DNA of 64,000 bases from an uncultured Bacteroidales bacterium (GTDB lineage: Bacteria; Bacteroidota; Bacteroidia; Bacteroidales; P3). Below, piece by piece: positions 1 to 8,900 of this stretch. How positions within the stretch are numbered: the first letter of the stretch is position 1; every line of letters starts with the position of its first letter. Both the position numbers and the translations under genes were made by a program. Below the pieces are notes generated by a model, which saw only the letters and a program-made list of their open reading frames with translations, was not told the DNA's origin and did no database searches. The stretch spans positions 79,492 to 143,491 of the forward strand of contig CAJTPR010000005.1 in NCBI GenBank assembly GCA_910578275.1, read 5' to 3'.

Positions 1-846
1 CTACGTGGTGGAACGCGCCCCGGACAACAGTGCCGAGACGGTGAAGGCCCAGACGGGCTGTTCGGCGGTGACGCCTCCCGTGGATCCCGTGGAACCGGGG
101 ACACCGACGGATCCGGAACCGGAGGAACCCGTGGAGCCGACGCCTCCTGAAGTGAAGACGAAGACGATCTGCGACACGACATACGTGTTGACGAACACGG
201 GCACGAAGCTGAAACCTAAGTATGTACGAGGCGAGGGTACGGCTACGAACTGCCGCGAGGTACAGGAGGACTGCGAGGTGACCTACGTGGTGGAACGCGC
301 CCCGGACAACAGTGCCGAGACGGTGAAGGCCCAGACGGGCTGTTCGGCGGTGACGCCTCCCGTGGATCCCGTGGAACCGGGGACACCGACGGATCCGGAA
401 CCGGAGGAACCCGTGGAGCCGACGCCTCCTGAAGTGAAGACGAAGACGATCTGCGACACGACATACGTGTTGACGAACACGGGCACGAAGCTGAAACCTA
501 AGTATGTACGAGGCGAGGGTACGGCTACGAACTGCCGCGAGGTACAGGAGGACTGCGAGGTGACCTACGTGGTGGAACGCGCCCCGGACAACAGTGCCGA
601 GACGGTGAAGGCCCAGACGGATTGTGCACCTGTGGCGCCGTCTCCCGTGGAACCGCCGCTTCCTGAAGTGAAGATGAAGACGATCTGCGACACGACATAC
701 GTGTTGACGAATACGGGTACGAAATTGAAGCCTAAGTATGTACGAGGCGAGGGGACGGTGTTGAATTGTCGTGAAGTACCTGAGGATTGCCAAGTAGAAT
801 ATAGCGTTGTTCGTGATGCTGCCAACACGGAAGAAAAAGTAACGGC
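1..846 (+). repeat. 282-bp in-frame tandem repeat, 3 copies
   Basis: Copies lie at 1-282, 283-564 and about 565-846. Copies 1 and 2 appear identical base for base, including synonymous positions. Copy 3 is diverged and about 48 bases shorter in the proline-rich linker. The period is a multiple of three, so the frame is kept. The array may continue beyond the left edge of the window. Confidence 0.9.
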
Positions 847-865
847 TGCGTCGGACTGTGAATAG
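2..865 (+). CDS. Repeat protein of unknown function, 3' part only
   Basis: The reading frame is already open at the window edge, so the true start lies upstream. The visible 287 residues are three tandem units of about 94 residues. The first two are identical, and the third is diverged and lacks 16 residues of the proline/glutamate-rich linker. Each unit has four cysteines in a fixed pattern (contexts TGC, TIC, TNC, EDC), which suggests disulphide-stabilised extracellular modules. The linkers are rich in P, E, D and T. The protein ends in TAASDCE without a T9SS type A or CHU_C-like sorting domain. I do not recognise the family; a secreted or surface repeat protein is inferred from cysteine pattern and composition. 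The next gene has its own promoter element 28 bases downstream. Confidence 0.75.
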   Translation, partial: YVVERAPDNSAETVKAQTGCSAVTPPVDPVEPGTPTDPEPEEPVEPTPPEVKTKTICDTTYVLTNTGTKLKPKYVRGEGTATNCREVQEDCEVTYVVERAPDNSAETVKAQTGCSAVTPPVDPVEPGTPTDPEPEEPVEPTPPEVKTKTICDTTYVLTNTGTKLKPKYVRGEGTATNCREVQEDCEVTYVVERAPDNSAETVKAQTDCAPVAPSPVEPPLPEVKMKTICDTTYVLTNTGTKLKPKYVRGEGTVLNCREVPEDCQVEYSVVRDAANTEEKVTAASDCE

Positions 866-893
866 GGTGATGGGTTTAGTAGAGGAAAAATAT

Positions 894-901
894 TAACTTT
901 G
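894..901 (+). promoter_or_regulatory. Bacteroidetes-type -7 element TAACTTTG
   Basis: Matches the TAnnTTTG -7 consensus of the Bacteroidetes primary sigma factor. It lies 36 bases upstream of the ATG at 938 and after the stop of the repeat protein, so the 1014-residue gene probably has its own promoter. Confidence 0.5.
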
Positions 902-937
902 CAGTTTGCGCGATTTCGTTAACGGACGAGAGCACTT

Positions 938-3900
938 ATGGAAAGACCAGAAGTGAATAGGGCAGAACAGGCATTATGCTCAAGGAATAGGCGATGCTTT
1001 TCCTTGTTTGGGTTTTGGGACCGGATTTGTCCGAAATCCAAGCTTGGGCTGGTATTGTCTTGTGTCGTATTGTTCGCTTTCGGCGTCCCATATCTTTTGC
1101 GGGCTACCGAAAGAGCCGATCAGATGTTCGGAAAAGCGCATAATGCGGATTTTTCGGCTTTTATATCCGTCGATACCCTTACGATGGGGTCTGTCGTATC
1201 TTCGGACGGTGACGGATTGTATGAGAAGATATGTGAGACACAGACTTTTTATACCATCAAGATAAAAGTAAAACCGGGCGGAAACGATACTATCCGTATC
1301 CCCTACGATTCCCTCGTGTGCCGTTTGGTGCCTATCAAGGGAAAATATCCGATAACGCATTGTGATTCCATATGGCATTTGTTGTCGCAGACAATCGACA
1401 GCATTCCGGTGGGCAAGAAGTCGGTGGTCGTGGACGGTGTTTTCGTATTGGTGGATGAATATCGTTACGATACGGTGAACGTGTATGCTTTCGAGGTACA
1501 TTGCCGTCAGATGGACACGGTTTACATCTATGACACCGTTACCGCCAATCATTGCGTGGATATTTTCGATACCGTCCGTAGCCGCGATAGCCTGATCATC
1601 TATGGCCCTTACGACCATACCGATACCACGATGACTTTTCATCCGCATCATACCTCGACCTATAAGCCTTTCGCCGAACTCCATGTTCGTTACAAGGACA
1701 GCATACAAGCGCTTATAAGCCGTTTGGACGCCCTCTTGGCTACTTGGCCTGAAGGGTTGCGGGAAGACATGAGCATGGACGACAAGGTGGCTTCGGTCAT
1801 TGCCGCCCTGCCCGTCGGCGTGGTGGCCGATACGGCGGCCATTATCGATTCGCTCAAGGCCGTCGTGCCCGTGACTCCGGAATATTACCGGGCTTGGATC
1901 GCGGCCTTGCAAAAGGCCTTGTCGCAGTATGGCCAGGACGAGGAACGTATTCAGGAATACCATATAGACAGTGTACGTGTAAAGGCGGTGGTCCATATCA
2001 AGAATGCCGGGACGGTAACCGACACGTTCACGATACGTACCATCCCGTTGCTCTATGCCCGCCAGCCTGATACGGGCGTACAATTCAACCGGTCGCTTTG
2101 CTTGTGGGCGTCTTCGCCTGATTTGCCCGACGGAAGCGGGAAATATGCCGATATAACATGGTATGGCCCGTTAAGCAAGACGGGGGTTCCTGTGAGTCCC
2201 GCCCGGGGATTCAATCCCGGCGTGACGGTACCCCATCGAGACGCTTCGCTTGCAGACAGCGTGCATATCAAGACCCTTTTGGGACAAGGCGGGATGAACC
2301 TGTTCGGCACGCAAGGACCGGTCTACGTGGCCGACACGTTGGACGGCGACACCTTGCTTTTCCCTATCAGGATAGATGCCACGCCTGAATTGAAGGCTCT
2401 TTACCCGCATGCGCCTGAACATCTCTGCTCGATTTACGACACGATCGAGGTGGCCATCATAAAGGGATACAGGCTGAACGGCTTCGTAAGTTACGCCAGT
2501 TTCTGGCGGCCTTCGGTGCTTACGCCGCCCGACACGCGCAGTGCGGATGCCCCTTACGATCTGGACGTGACGTTGGGCAATGCCGTAAACGACGTGCATC
2601 GGCCGTTGGCCAACGTGACGGTGATGCTTTTCGACGCGACGGGAACCTTTGTCGACAGTACCCGCAGCGACAAGGAGGGTTATTACGATTTCGGCAGATA
2701 TTACATGCCCGGCAAGTATCGTATCACGGGTACCAGCCCGCAAAAGCATAGTGTTTACGGTAACATAGGTTTGAACGGAAACGATGCCACCTGGGTACAG
2801 AACTATGTGGCCAGGGTGTTGGACCAGAGCAAGTTGCCTGAAAAGACCAACCCGCAATATTCCATGTGGTGGTGGGCCAGCAACGTCAATCTTACCACCA
2901 CGCCTACCGTCACCTTGGGTCTGGACGGTAACGATGCCACGGCCATCCAGAACAAGGTGGCCCAGATTTTGAGCAATGGCAACAAGTATACCGACGACAA
3001 CACCAAATTGCCTATCTCCGATTGGGTTTACAGTACCGACACCCTTGATTTGTCTTGCGATACGATGTTCCATGTGCGCGGGGTGATGCGAGGGGATGCG
3101 GACAGGAACTATAACGACAATTCCGGTTCGGGCCAGTTGCAGAAAAGCGGGCGTAAGTCCAAGGCCTCCTTGGCGCATTTGGGCAAGGTGTCCGTCTATG
3201 CCGACGAACGCCTGCTGGATTTCCCTGTATTGAGCATGGACGAGGGTCATTTGTCCGGCTTCCAGTTGTTCTTGTATTTCAATCCCGACAAGATAGAACC
3301 GGTAACGGTCCGTATGCCTTCGGTGTTGAATCCCAAGACGTCGAATTTGGCGCACAACGTGGTCGACGACCAGATCCTCACCACTTGGATCAGCAAGGAC
3401 AAGCCTTATTTCCACAAAGGCGACACCATCTTGATGTTGCGCTTCAAGTTGATGAACAATCCGGTGAAGAACGTGGGCGGTTATTTCAAGAACAACCTGA
3501 CCCAGTATGTCGTTTCGGATACCGCTTCGCGCATTGTCGACTGGCAGGTGGCCATGCCGCAGTTGCGCTTGCTGGAAGTGGAAGATACCGTCGAGGATAC
3601 CAAGATGCCGTGGAATCCCTTGTTGGAAATGGGCGATACCGTCTATTTGCCTGGTTCCGAAACGGGTCTGGTCACGAACGGGGTGGCTTCGCACAGCGAA
3701 AATCATCACGACAGCCATATCATCAGCGTTATTCCCAACCCGATTTCCTCTTGGGGCGATGCCACGTACCATGTGGGCGAAAGTTGTTTGGTAAACCTCA
3801 AGTTGTATTCGCTTTTGGGTGAAAACGTGTTGACTTTCGTGGAGGGTGAACGCCAGCAGGGCCTGTACCGTATCAGCATGAACATGCAGTCGTTGCCCAG

Positions 3901-3982
3901 CGGCATCTACATTCTCCGGCTCGAGACCCTCAAGGAGGGCAGGACGGATTTCGATTTCGTGAAGGTCATCATTCGCCGGTAA
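938..3982 (+). CDS. T9SS substrate with CNA/CarboxypepD-like, dockerin-like and cohesin-like modules
   Basis: A 1014-residue exported protein. A long basic N-terminus is followed by a hydrophobic stretch at about residues 36-54, taken as the Sec signal because no other start codon precedes it. Residues 540-600 resemble a carboxypeptidase regulatory-like fold (PLANVTVMLFD...GYYDFG). Residues 610-715 carry two dockerin-like loops (GLNGNDATWVQNYVARVL and GLDGNDATAIQNKVAQIL) plus GVMRGDADRNYND. About residues 745-885 look cohesin-like (FQLFLYFNPDKIEPV). Residues 928-1014 form a type A T9SS sorting domain: VIPNPIS start, LYSLLGENV core, LPSGIYILRL, basic end VIIRR. The N-terminal half is rich in YDTV/DSI motifs and unassigned. 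Surface localisation by T9SS is well supported; the binding role of the modules is inference. Confidence 0.85.
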   Translation: MERPEVNRAEQALCSRNRRCFSLFGFWDRICPKSKLGLVLSCVVLFAFGVPYLLRATERADQMFGKAHNADFSAFISVDTLTMGSVVSSDGDGLYEKICETQTFYTIKIKVKPGGNDTIRIPYDSLVCRLVPIKGKYPITHCDSIWHLLSQTIDSIPVGKKSVVVDGVFVLVDEYRYDTVNVYAFEVHCRQMDTVYIYDTVTANHCVDIFDTVRSRDSLIIYGPYDHTDTTMTFHPHHTSTYKPFAELHVRYKDSIQALISRLDALLATWPEGLREDMSMDDKVASVIAALPVGVVADTAAIIDSLKAVVPVTPEYYRAWIAALQKALSQYGQDEERIQEYHIDSVRVKAVVHIKNAGTVTDTFTIRTIPLLYARQPDTGVQFNRSLCLWASSPDLPDGSGKYADITWYGPLSKTGVPVSPARGFNPGVTVPHRDASLADSVHIKTLLGQGGMNLFGTQGPVYVADTLDGDTLLFPIRIDATPELKALYPHAPEHLCSIYDTIEVAIIKGYRLNGFVSYASFWRPSVLTPPDTRSADAPYDLDVTLGNAVNDVHRPLANVTVMLFDATGTFVDSTRSDKEGYYDFGRYYMPGKYRITGTSPQKHSVYGNIGLNGNDATWVQNYVARVLDQSKLPEKTNPQYSMWWWASNVNLTTTPTVTLGLDGNDATAIQNKVAQILSNGNKYTDDNTKLPISDWVYSTDTLDLSCDTMFHVRGVMRGDADRNYNDNSGSGQLQKSGRKSKASLAHLGKVSVYADERLLDFPVLSMDEGHLSGFQLFLYFNPDKIEPVTVRMPSVLNPKTSNLAHNVVDDQILTTWISKDKPYFHKGDTILMLRFKLMNNPVKNVGGYFKNNLTQYVVSDTASRIVDWQVAMPQLRLLEVEDTVEDTKMPWNPLLEMGDTVYLPGSETGLVTNGVASHSENHHDSHIISVIPNPISSWGDATYHVGESCLVNLKLYSLLGENVLTFVEGERQQGLYRISMNMQSLPSGIYILRLETLKEGRTDFDFVKVIIRR

Positions 3983-4004
3983 ATCTTTGTCATAACCATA
4001 CATA

Positions 4005-5750
4005 ATGAAAAAACAGTTTCAGAAACTTTTGTGCACGACGGCTCTTGCGGCTCTTTGTGCAGGAACCGGCTATGCCTGTACCAACTTTTTGATTACCAAG
4101 GGCGCCTCCAAGGACGGTTCGACGATGATCAGTTATGCCGCCGACAGCCATGTGCTTTACGGGGAACTCTATTACATGCCTGCAGCCGATTACCCGGAAG
4201 GAGCGATGGTGGACATTTACGAATGGGATACCGGCCGCAAGTTGGGACAAATCAAGCAGGCCGCGCACACCTATTCGGTAGTAGGCAACATGAACGAATA
4301 TCAGTTGTCCATCGCGGAAACCACTTTCGGCGGTCGTGAGGAATTGGTGGATACCACGGCCGTCATCGATTACGGGAGCCTTATCTACTTGACCTTGCAA
4401 CGTGCCAGGACCGCGCGCGAAGCCATCAAGGTAATGGATGAACTGGTGCGCGCCTATGGCTACGCTTCAGGCGGGGAATCGTTTTCGATTTGCGATCCCG
4501 ATGAAGTCTGGATCATGGAAATGGTAGGCAAGGGAAAGCGGATTACGGGCAAGGACGGGAAACCCGATCCCAAGCGCAACGCTAAAGGAGCCGTTTGGGT
4601 GGCCTACCGCATTCCCGACGGTTATATCTCGGGACATGCCAATCAGGCGCGTATCACCAAGATCAAGCCTGCCGACGGCAAGACTTCCATTACGAACAAG
4701 GATCTGGCCAAGAAATACAATCTGGCCACCTTGGAGTGCATTTATTCGTCCGATGTGGTGGATTATGCCAAGGCCGTCGGCCTGTATGACGGCAAGTTCG
4801 CGGATTTCAGTTTTTCCGATACCTATTGCCCGCTTACTTTCAGCGGCATGAGAGGCTGCGAGGCCCGTGTCTGGGCCGGTTTCATGAAAGCCAACCCTGC
4901 CGAAGCCGCCCCGTATGAAGATTATGCCCGTGGCGAAAATCCTTCCCGTCGCATGCCTCTTTGGATCAAGCCCGATCGCAAGCTTACGCTCGAGGACATG
5001 TTCGACTTCATGCGTGACCATTACGAAGGTACTTCGATGGACATGACCAAGGATCTGGGTGCCGGTCCGTTCGCCTGCCCGTATCGTTGGCGCCCCATGG
5101 GCTTTGAAGTGGACGGCAAGAATTATATCCATGAAAGAGCCACTTCCACGCAGCAGACGGGTTTTTCGTTCGTGGCCCAATGCCGCAATTGGCTGCCCCG
5201 TCAAATCGGCGGTATTCTCTGGTTCGGCGTGGACGACACGTATTCCACATGTTATGTGCCCATGTATTGCGGTATTACCGAGATACCCCTTTGTTTCCGC
5301 GTGGGCAACGGCGACATGGTGACGTATTCGCCTACTTCGGCTTTCTGGCTTTTCAACCAGGTGGCCAATTTCGCCTATGGCCGTTACAAGGACATGATTG
5401 TCGATATCCGGAAGGTGCAGTCGTTCTTGGAAACCTCTTTCCAGCAGGAAGTGGCACAGAACGATACCAAGATGAAAGATGAAACCGACGCCGCCAGCCT
5501 GGTGGCTTTCGCCAACCGCTTCTCGAACGCCCAGGCGAGTCGTATGTTCGATTCTTGGAAAAAGTTGAGCGAATACTTGTTGGTGAAATACATCGACGGG
5601 AACGTGAAGAAAACCAACGCCAACGGCAATTTCATCACGACGCCCTACGGTCAGGATCGCATGGAGATGCCCGACCAGCCGCCTTATCCCGAGTTCTGGT
5701 ACAGGAAAATCGTGGAAGACTGCGGGGAAAACATCAAGGAAGTGAAATAA
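4005..5750 (+). CDS. Exported C69-family dipeptidase
   Basis: A 581-residue member of peptidase family C69 (PepD-like Ntn hydrolases), which cleave dipeptides or small peptides. Residues 1-24 are a signal peptide (KKQFQKLLCTTALAALCAG), and processing after GYA would expose Cys25 in CTNFLITKGASKDGS. In this family that cysteine is the N-terminal nucleophile, so signal cleavage would also create the active site. The conserved body follows (YAADSH, EGMVDIYEW-like segment, SGGESFSICDPDEVWIMEM). Length is usual for Bacteroidetes homologues. It lies 22 bases after the T9SS substrate and is followed by a strong terminator. Periplasmic peptide degradation, suited to a proteolytic Bacteroidales, is the likely role. 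Confidence 0.92.
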   Translation: MKKQFQKLLCTTALAALCAGTGYACTNFLITKGASKDGSTMISYAADSHVLYGELYYMPAADYPEGAMVDIYEWDTGRKLGQIKQAAHTYSVVGNMNEYQLSIAETTFGGREELVDTTAVIDYGSLIYLTLQRARTAREAIKVMDELVRAYGYASGGESFSICDPDEVWIMEMVGKGKRITGKDGKPDPKRNAKGAVWVAYRIPDGYISGHANQARITKIKPADGKTSITNKDLAKKYNLATLECIYSSDVVDYAKAVGLYDGKFADFSFSDTYCPLTFSGMRGCEARVWAGFMKANPAEAAPYEDYARGENPSRRMPLWIKPDRKLTLEDMFDFMRDHYEGTSMDMTKDLGAGPFACPYRWRPMGFEVDGKNYIHERATSTQQTGFSFVAQCRNWLPRQIGGILWFGVDDTYSTCYVPMYCGITEIPLCFRVGNGDMVTYSPTSAFWLFNQVANFAYGRYKDMIVDIRKVQSFLETSFQQEVAQNDTKMKDETDAASLVAFANRFSNAQASRMFDSWKKLSEYLLVKYIDGNVKKTNANGNFITTPYGQDRMEMPDQPPYPEFWYRKIVEDCGENIKEVK

Positions 5751-5774
5751 CATCGCCTCCATGTCCATGGAATG

Positions 5775-5811
5775 AAAAGGGCGTGCGCCGTCAAGGCGCA
5801 TGCCCTTTTTT
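5775..5811 (+). terminator. Rho-independent terminator after the C69 peptidase
   Basis: A 15-base stem (5775-5789 with 5795-5809, one G-T pair), a 5-base loop GTCAA and a T-run from 5805. It lies 24 bases after the stop codon. Confidence 0.85.
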
Positions 5812-5906
5812 ATGTTCTGGAGAGATTGTATCCGGAACGGGGAGACGAACCGTACGCTTGCCCGGAAGGGCTGAATGGAAATCAAAAAAAGAGACTGAAA
5901 ATTTAT

Positions 5907-5914
5907 TATCTTTG
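5907..5914 (+). promoter_or_regulatory. -7 element TATCTTTG of the adhesin operon
   Basis: Perfect TAnnTTTG match in an AT-rich stretch 57 bases upstream of the GTG at 5971. It is the only good candidate promoter for the adhesin/OmpA/PorP block. Confidence 0.6.
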
Positions 5915-5970
5915 TAATGGTGTGTGTTGTTGATAAAATTGTTAAATAAAAGAAAATCAAAACTTTTCTT

Positions 5971-8900
5971 GTGGATAACTATTTTTCTGGGAAAAGTGTG
6001 CGTCTGAGAAGCCGTCTTATGGCGCTTGGTTCGGGCTTGTTGGCTTTCGTGTTATCCTGTCATGTGCTCTTCGCCCAGGATGCGTCGCGTCTTTATATCA
6101 CCGCGCCGGCCAAGGCGGGAGATGCCAAGGCGGGAGGAGCCATAGGACCGTTGAAGAACGGTGAGGTATATTGCGCCTACGAGGAGGGCTTCCGGCCTAA
6201 ATTGTTTCTCGAGAATGCCGCCGATCCATGCCTCTGGTCGGTCGCTCCGGCGGACATGGTGGAGATCATCAACCAATACGGGCCTTACGGGGATACGGTT
6301 TCCATTTATATCAAGACGCCGAGAAATGCGTTGTCGCGGTTGACGATTACCGTAAAGGAAGGCGGATATTCCAAGGATTTGCAAATCATCATTCCCCGCC
6401 AGGCGGCCGTGGCCGGTGCGATACTGGTGGAAGATTTGTTGCAGGATACCACGTATTGCGCCGATTTGGAATATCAGGTGCGGGTTCCCGAAGATCCCAA
6501 CTATACGAAAGACGGCCAGACGAACAATTATGGAGGAGGCCTGTACCCCGAGGCGGATTTGCGTTATCGGTGGAGCCTTTCGGACGGGACGACGCCTATC
6601 GGTTCGGAGATTCTTGCCAATCCGGCGCAAATGTACAATTGGAAATACGAAGTGCCGACATACGCCCGCTATTGGCGGGTCCAGCCCAAGACTTGTGAGA
6701 ACGGGAACATCGTCACCAAATCCACGGATCGTGCCATCATCAACGTGATACCGGGCAATCTGACTTCCGGGAAATTGGCCATCAAGGCCATACGTTTCTT
6801 GGGCGAGGGCATAGGGGAAGTGGATGAACAGGGCAGACCCATTCCTGATTGGGACACGATGGATTTGCCGGAATATAGGAATGCCTGCGTATGGTATTCC
6901 TCGAAGTTCAACAGCAACGCTTCTGTTATCAGGACAGACAACCTCGGGTACCGTGAAACGGAAAACGGGTATGTTTATCTGCAGGCCGATCCCTACAAGC
7001 CGGAAGATCTCAGTTTCAGGCATTATCAATATGAATGGATCTATGATACGGCCGACTTGGTCATGGATACGCTCCGCATGGAGCAGATATCCATCATGAG
7101 CGACTATGGGTTCGGACCTGACAAGGGACGTGTCTGCTTCCGCACGAAAAAGAGGGGCGCGGCCGATTCGCTGATACAGGTTTCGTACAGGATGCACTGC
7201 ATTCCCTGCAATGAATTGGCGGCAAGGCAAGGCAAGGCGAAACGCTATGTTTCCGCGGTTTCGTCCCCCATCATGCTCAGGCGCATAGATACTTTGGTGG
7301 ATGCGAAGATAGCCTACGAATCCGAGATACGGGATAAGTTCGGCCATCCGGTGCAAGTCACGGACGATTTGCCGCGCCTTTGCGGCCTGACGGAATATAA
7401 CTTCTGCTCTTCCACGACGGGAAACGGCGGCCAGACGGAGTATCTGTGGATGACGCCTCCAGGTTGGCAACAGGCGAGTTCTTTAAAAGGCTGTTTCGGG
7501 GCCAGTTCTCCCGCCATCGAGGAAACGGACACCAAGACAGGGGATACGGTGCGCTTCCGGGTCCGTCCGGCGAATTATTGCTTCGCCAACGGAGGAGATA
7601 CTTCACGCAATGCCAAGTTCCTGTATGCTTTTTTGCGTAGCGTGCCGAGGGCTCCGAGAATCGTCGATACCGTTGCTCCGATGATTTCTTATCCCGGTTA
7701 TACGAAACAACAATTGGAAAAACTTGCGGGTGGTCCTGGTGGAGCGGGTATCCCTTGGCCGACGACAGGTGTGCCGTATCCGTTGCTGTTGTGCAACAAT
7801 ACGTATTTCGGTCCGAACGTGAAGCCGTTCGGCTCGGAACAGTGCTTTTTGCTGCATACGCCCCGGAACTATATCAAGCCGAACGACTATGGCAAGCATC
7901 CGGAAGAACAAAGCGGATTTGTCGTGGAGTTTCCCAAGGCCAGCGAACAAGTGGCCGACGCGTTGGGGTCGGCTTACACGATAGAACCGTATAAGGGACA
8001 GGCTGCCAACGACACGAACGTCCTCGTGTTCCGTATCGATCTGGCCAAACGGAAGGCCTTGGTCGGAGAGAAATACATCGCCATGAGCATCCAGGCGGCC
8101 AATGAGTGCGGCGCGGGGAATCCGGTCTATTTCGCCATTAACATAATCGACACCATTCCTGTCCGAGGCCATGTGCACGACAACGAGAAGGAGGATCTTG
8201 TCTATGACACGTTGAGCCTTTGCGAGGGAACTAGGTTGAACATGGCCAACGAGAGCAGTACGGACGGGACTTATATTATTCGGGTCGACAGTTCCGATAG
8301 GAATACGGACAGGGTAGAGTACCGTTGGCGTATTCCCGCTTCCTGGCGTTTTGCCGATCCGGCGACGGGGCCCAACGCCAATCCGGTCACGGCGGTATGG
8401 CTCGGGCAGCAAGACGGTTCCGTCCAGTTGGCGCTGCGCAACCGCTGCGGCACGAGTAGTTTCCGTAGCGGAGATTACATAGACGTGAATCCTTATGCGC
8501 GTGTCGCGGTCAAGGTGGTCGATGGCTTGAATTCCATCGATATGGCCTTGGATCCCGAAGATCCCTCCCAAGACGTCCAGGAGGCGTTCGCCAAGAATCC
8601 TTTCCTGCTCAAGCCTTGTCGCGGTTCGCAAATCATGTATGCCGGCGACACGACGGAGCGTACCGACCTTTATCGTTGGGAGTTTCCTGCCGACTGGAAG
8701 GTGGTGACGGAGGGGATCGGCTACAACGGCACGGCCACGGCCGACGAGAACATGCCCAACTGGGCCTATACGAGCAATGCTGTCATCAACAGCGTCCATC
8801 ACGACATGCGGGTGAGGGTACAGGTCGGTGCCGACACGGGAAACATCTATGTGGTGGGGCAGACCTTGGATTGCGATTTCCAATTCGACAATTTCGCTCC

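Noticed and set aside
1..486. Antisense glycine/serine-rich frames (1-204, 283-486) in the repeat gene
   Set aside because: They are identical because the DNA repeat is identical; they mirror the proline/glutamate linker of the plus-strand protein.
1..864. CRISPR array
   Set aside because: The repeats are contiguous, 282 bp long, in frame and without spacers; no cas genes are present in the window.
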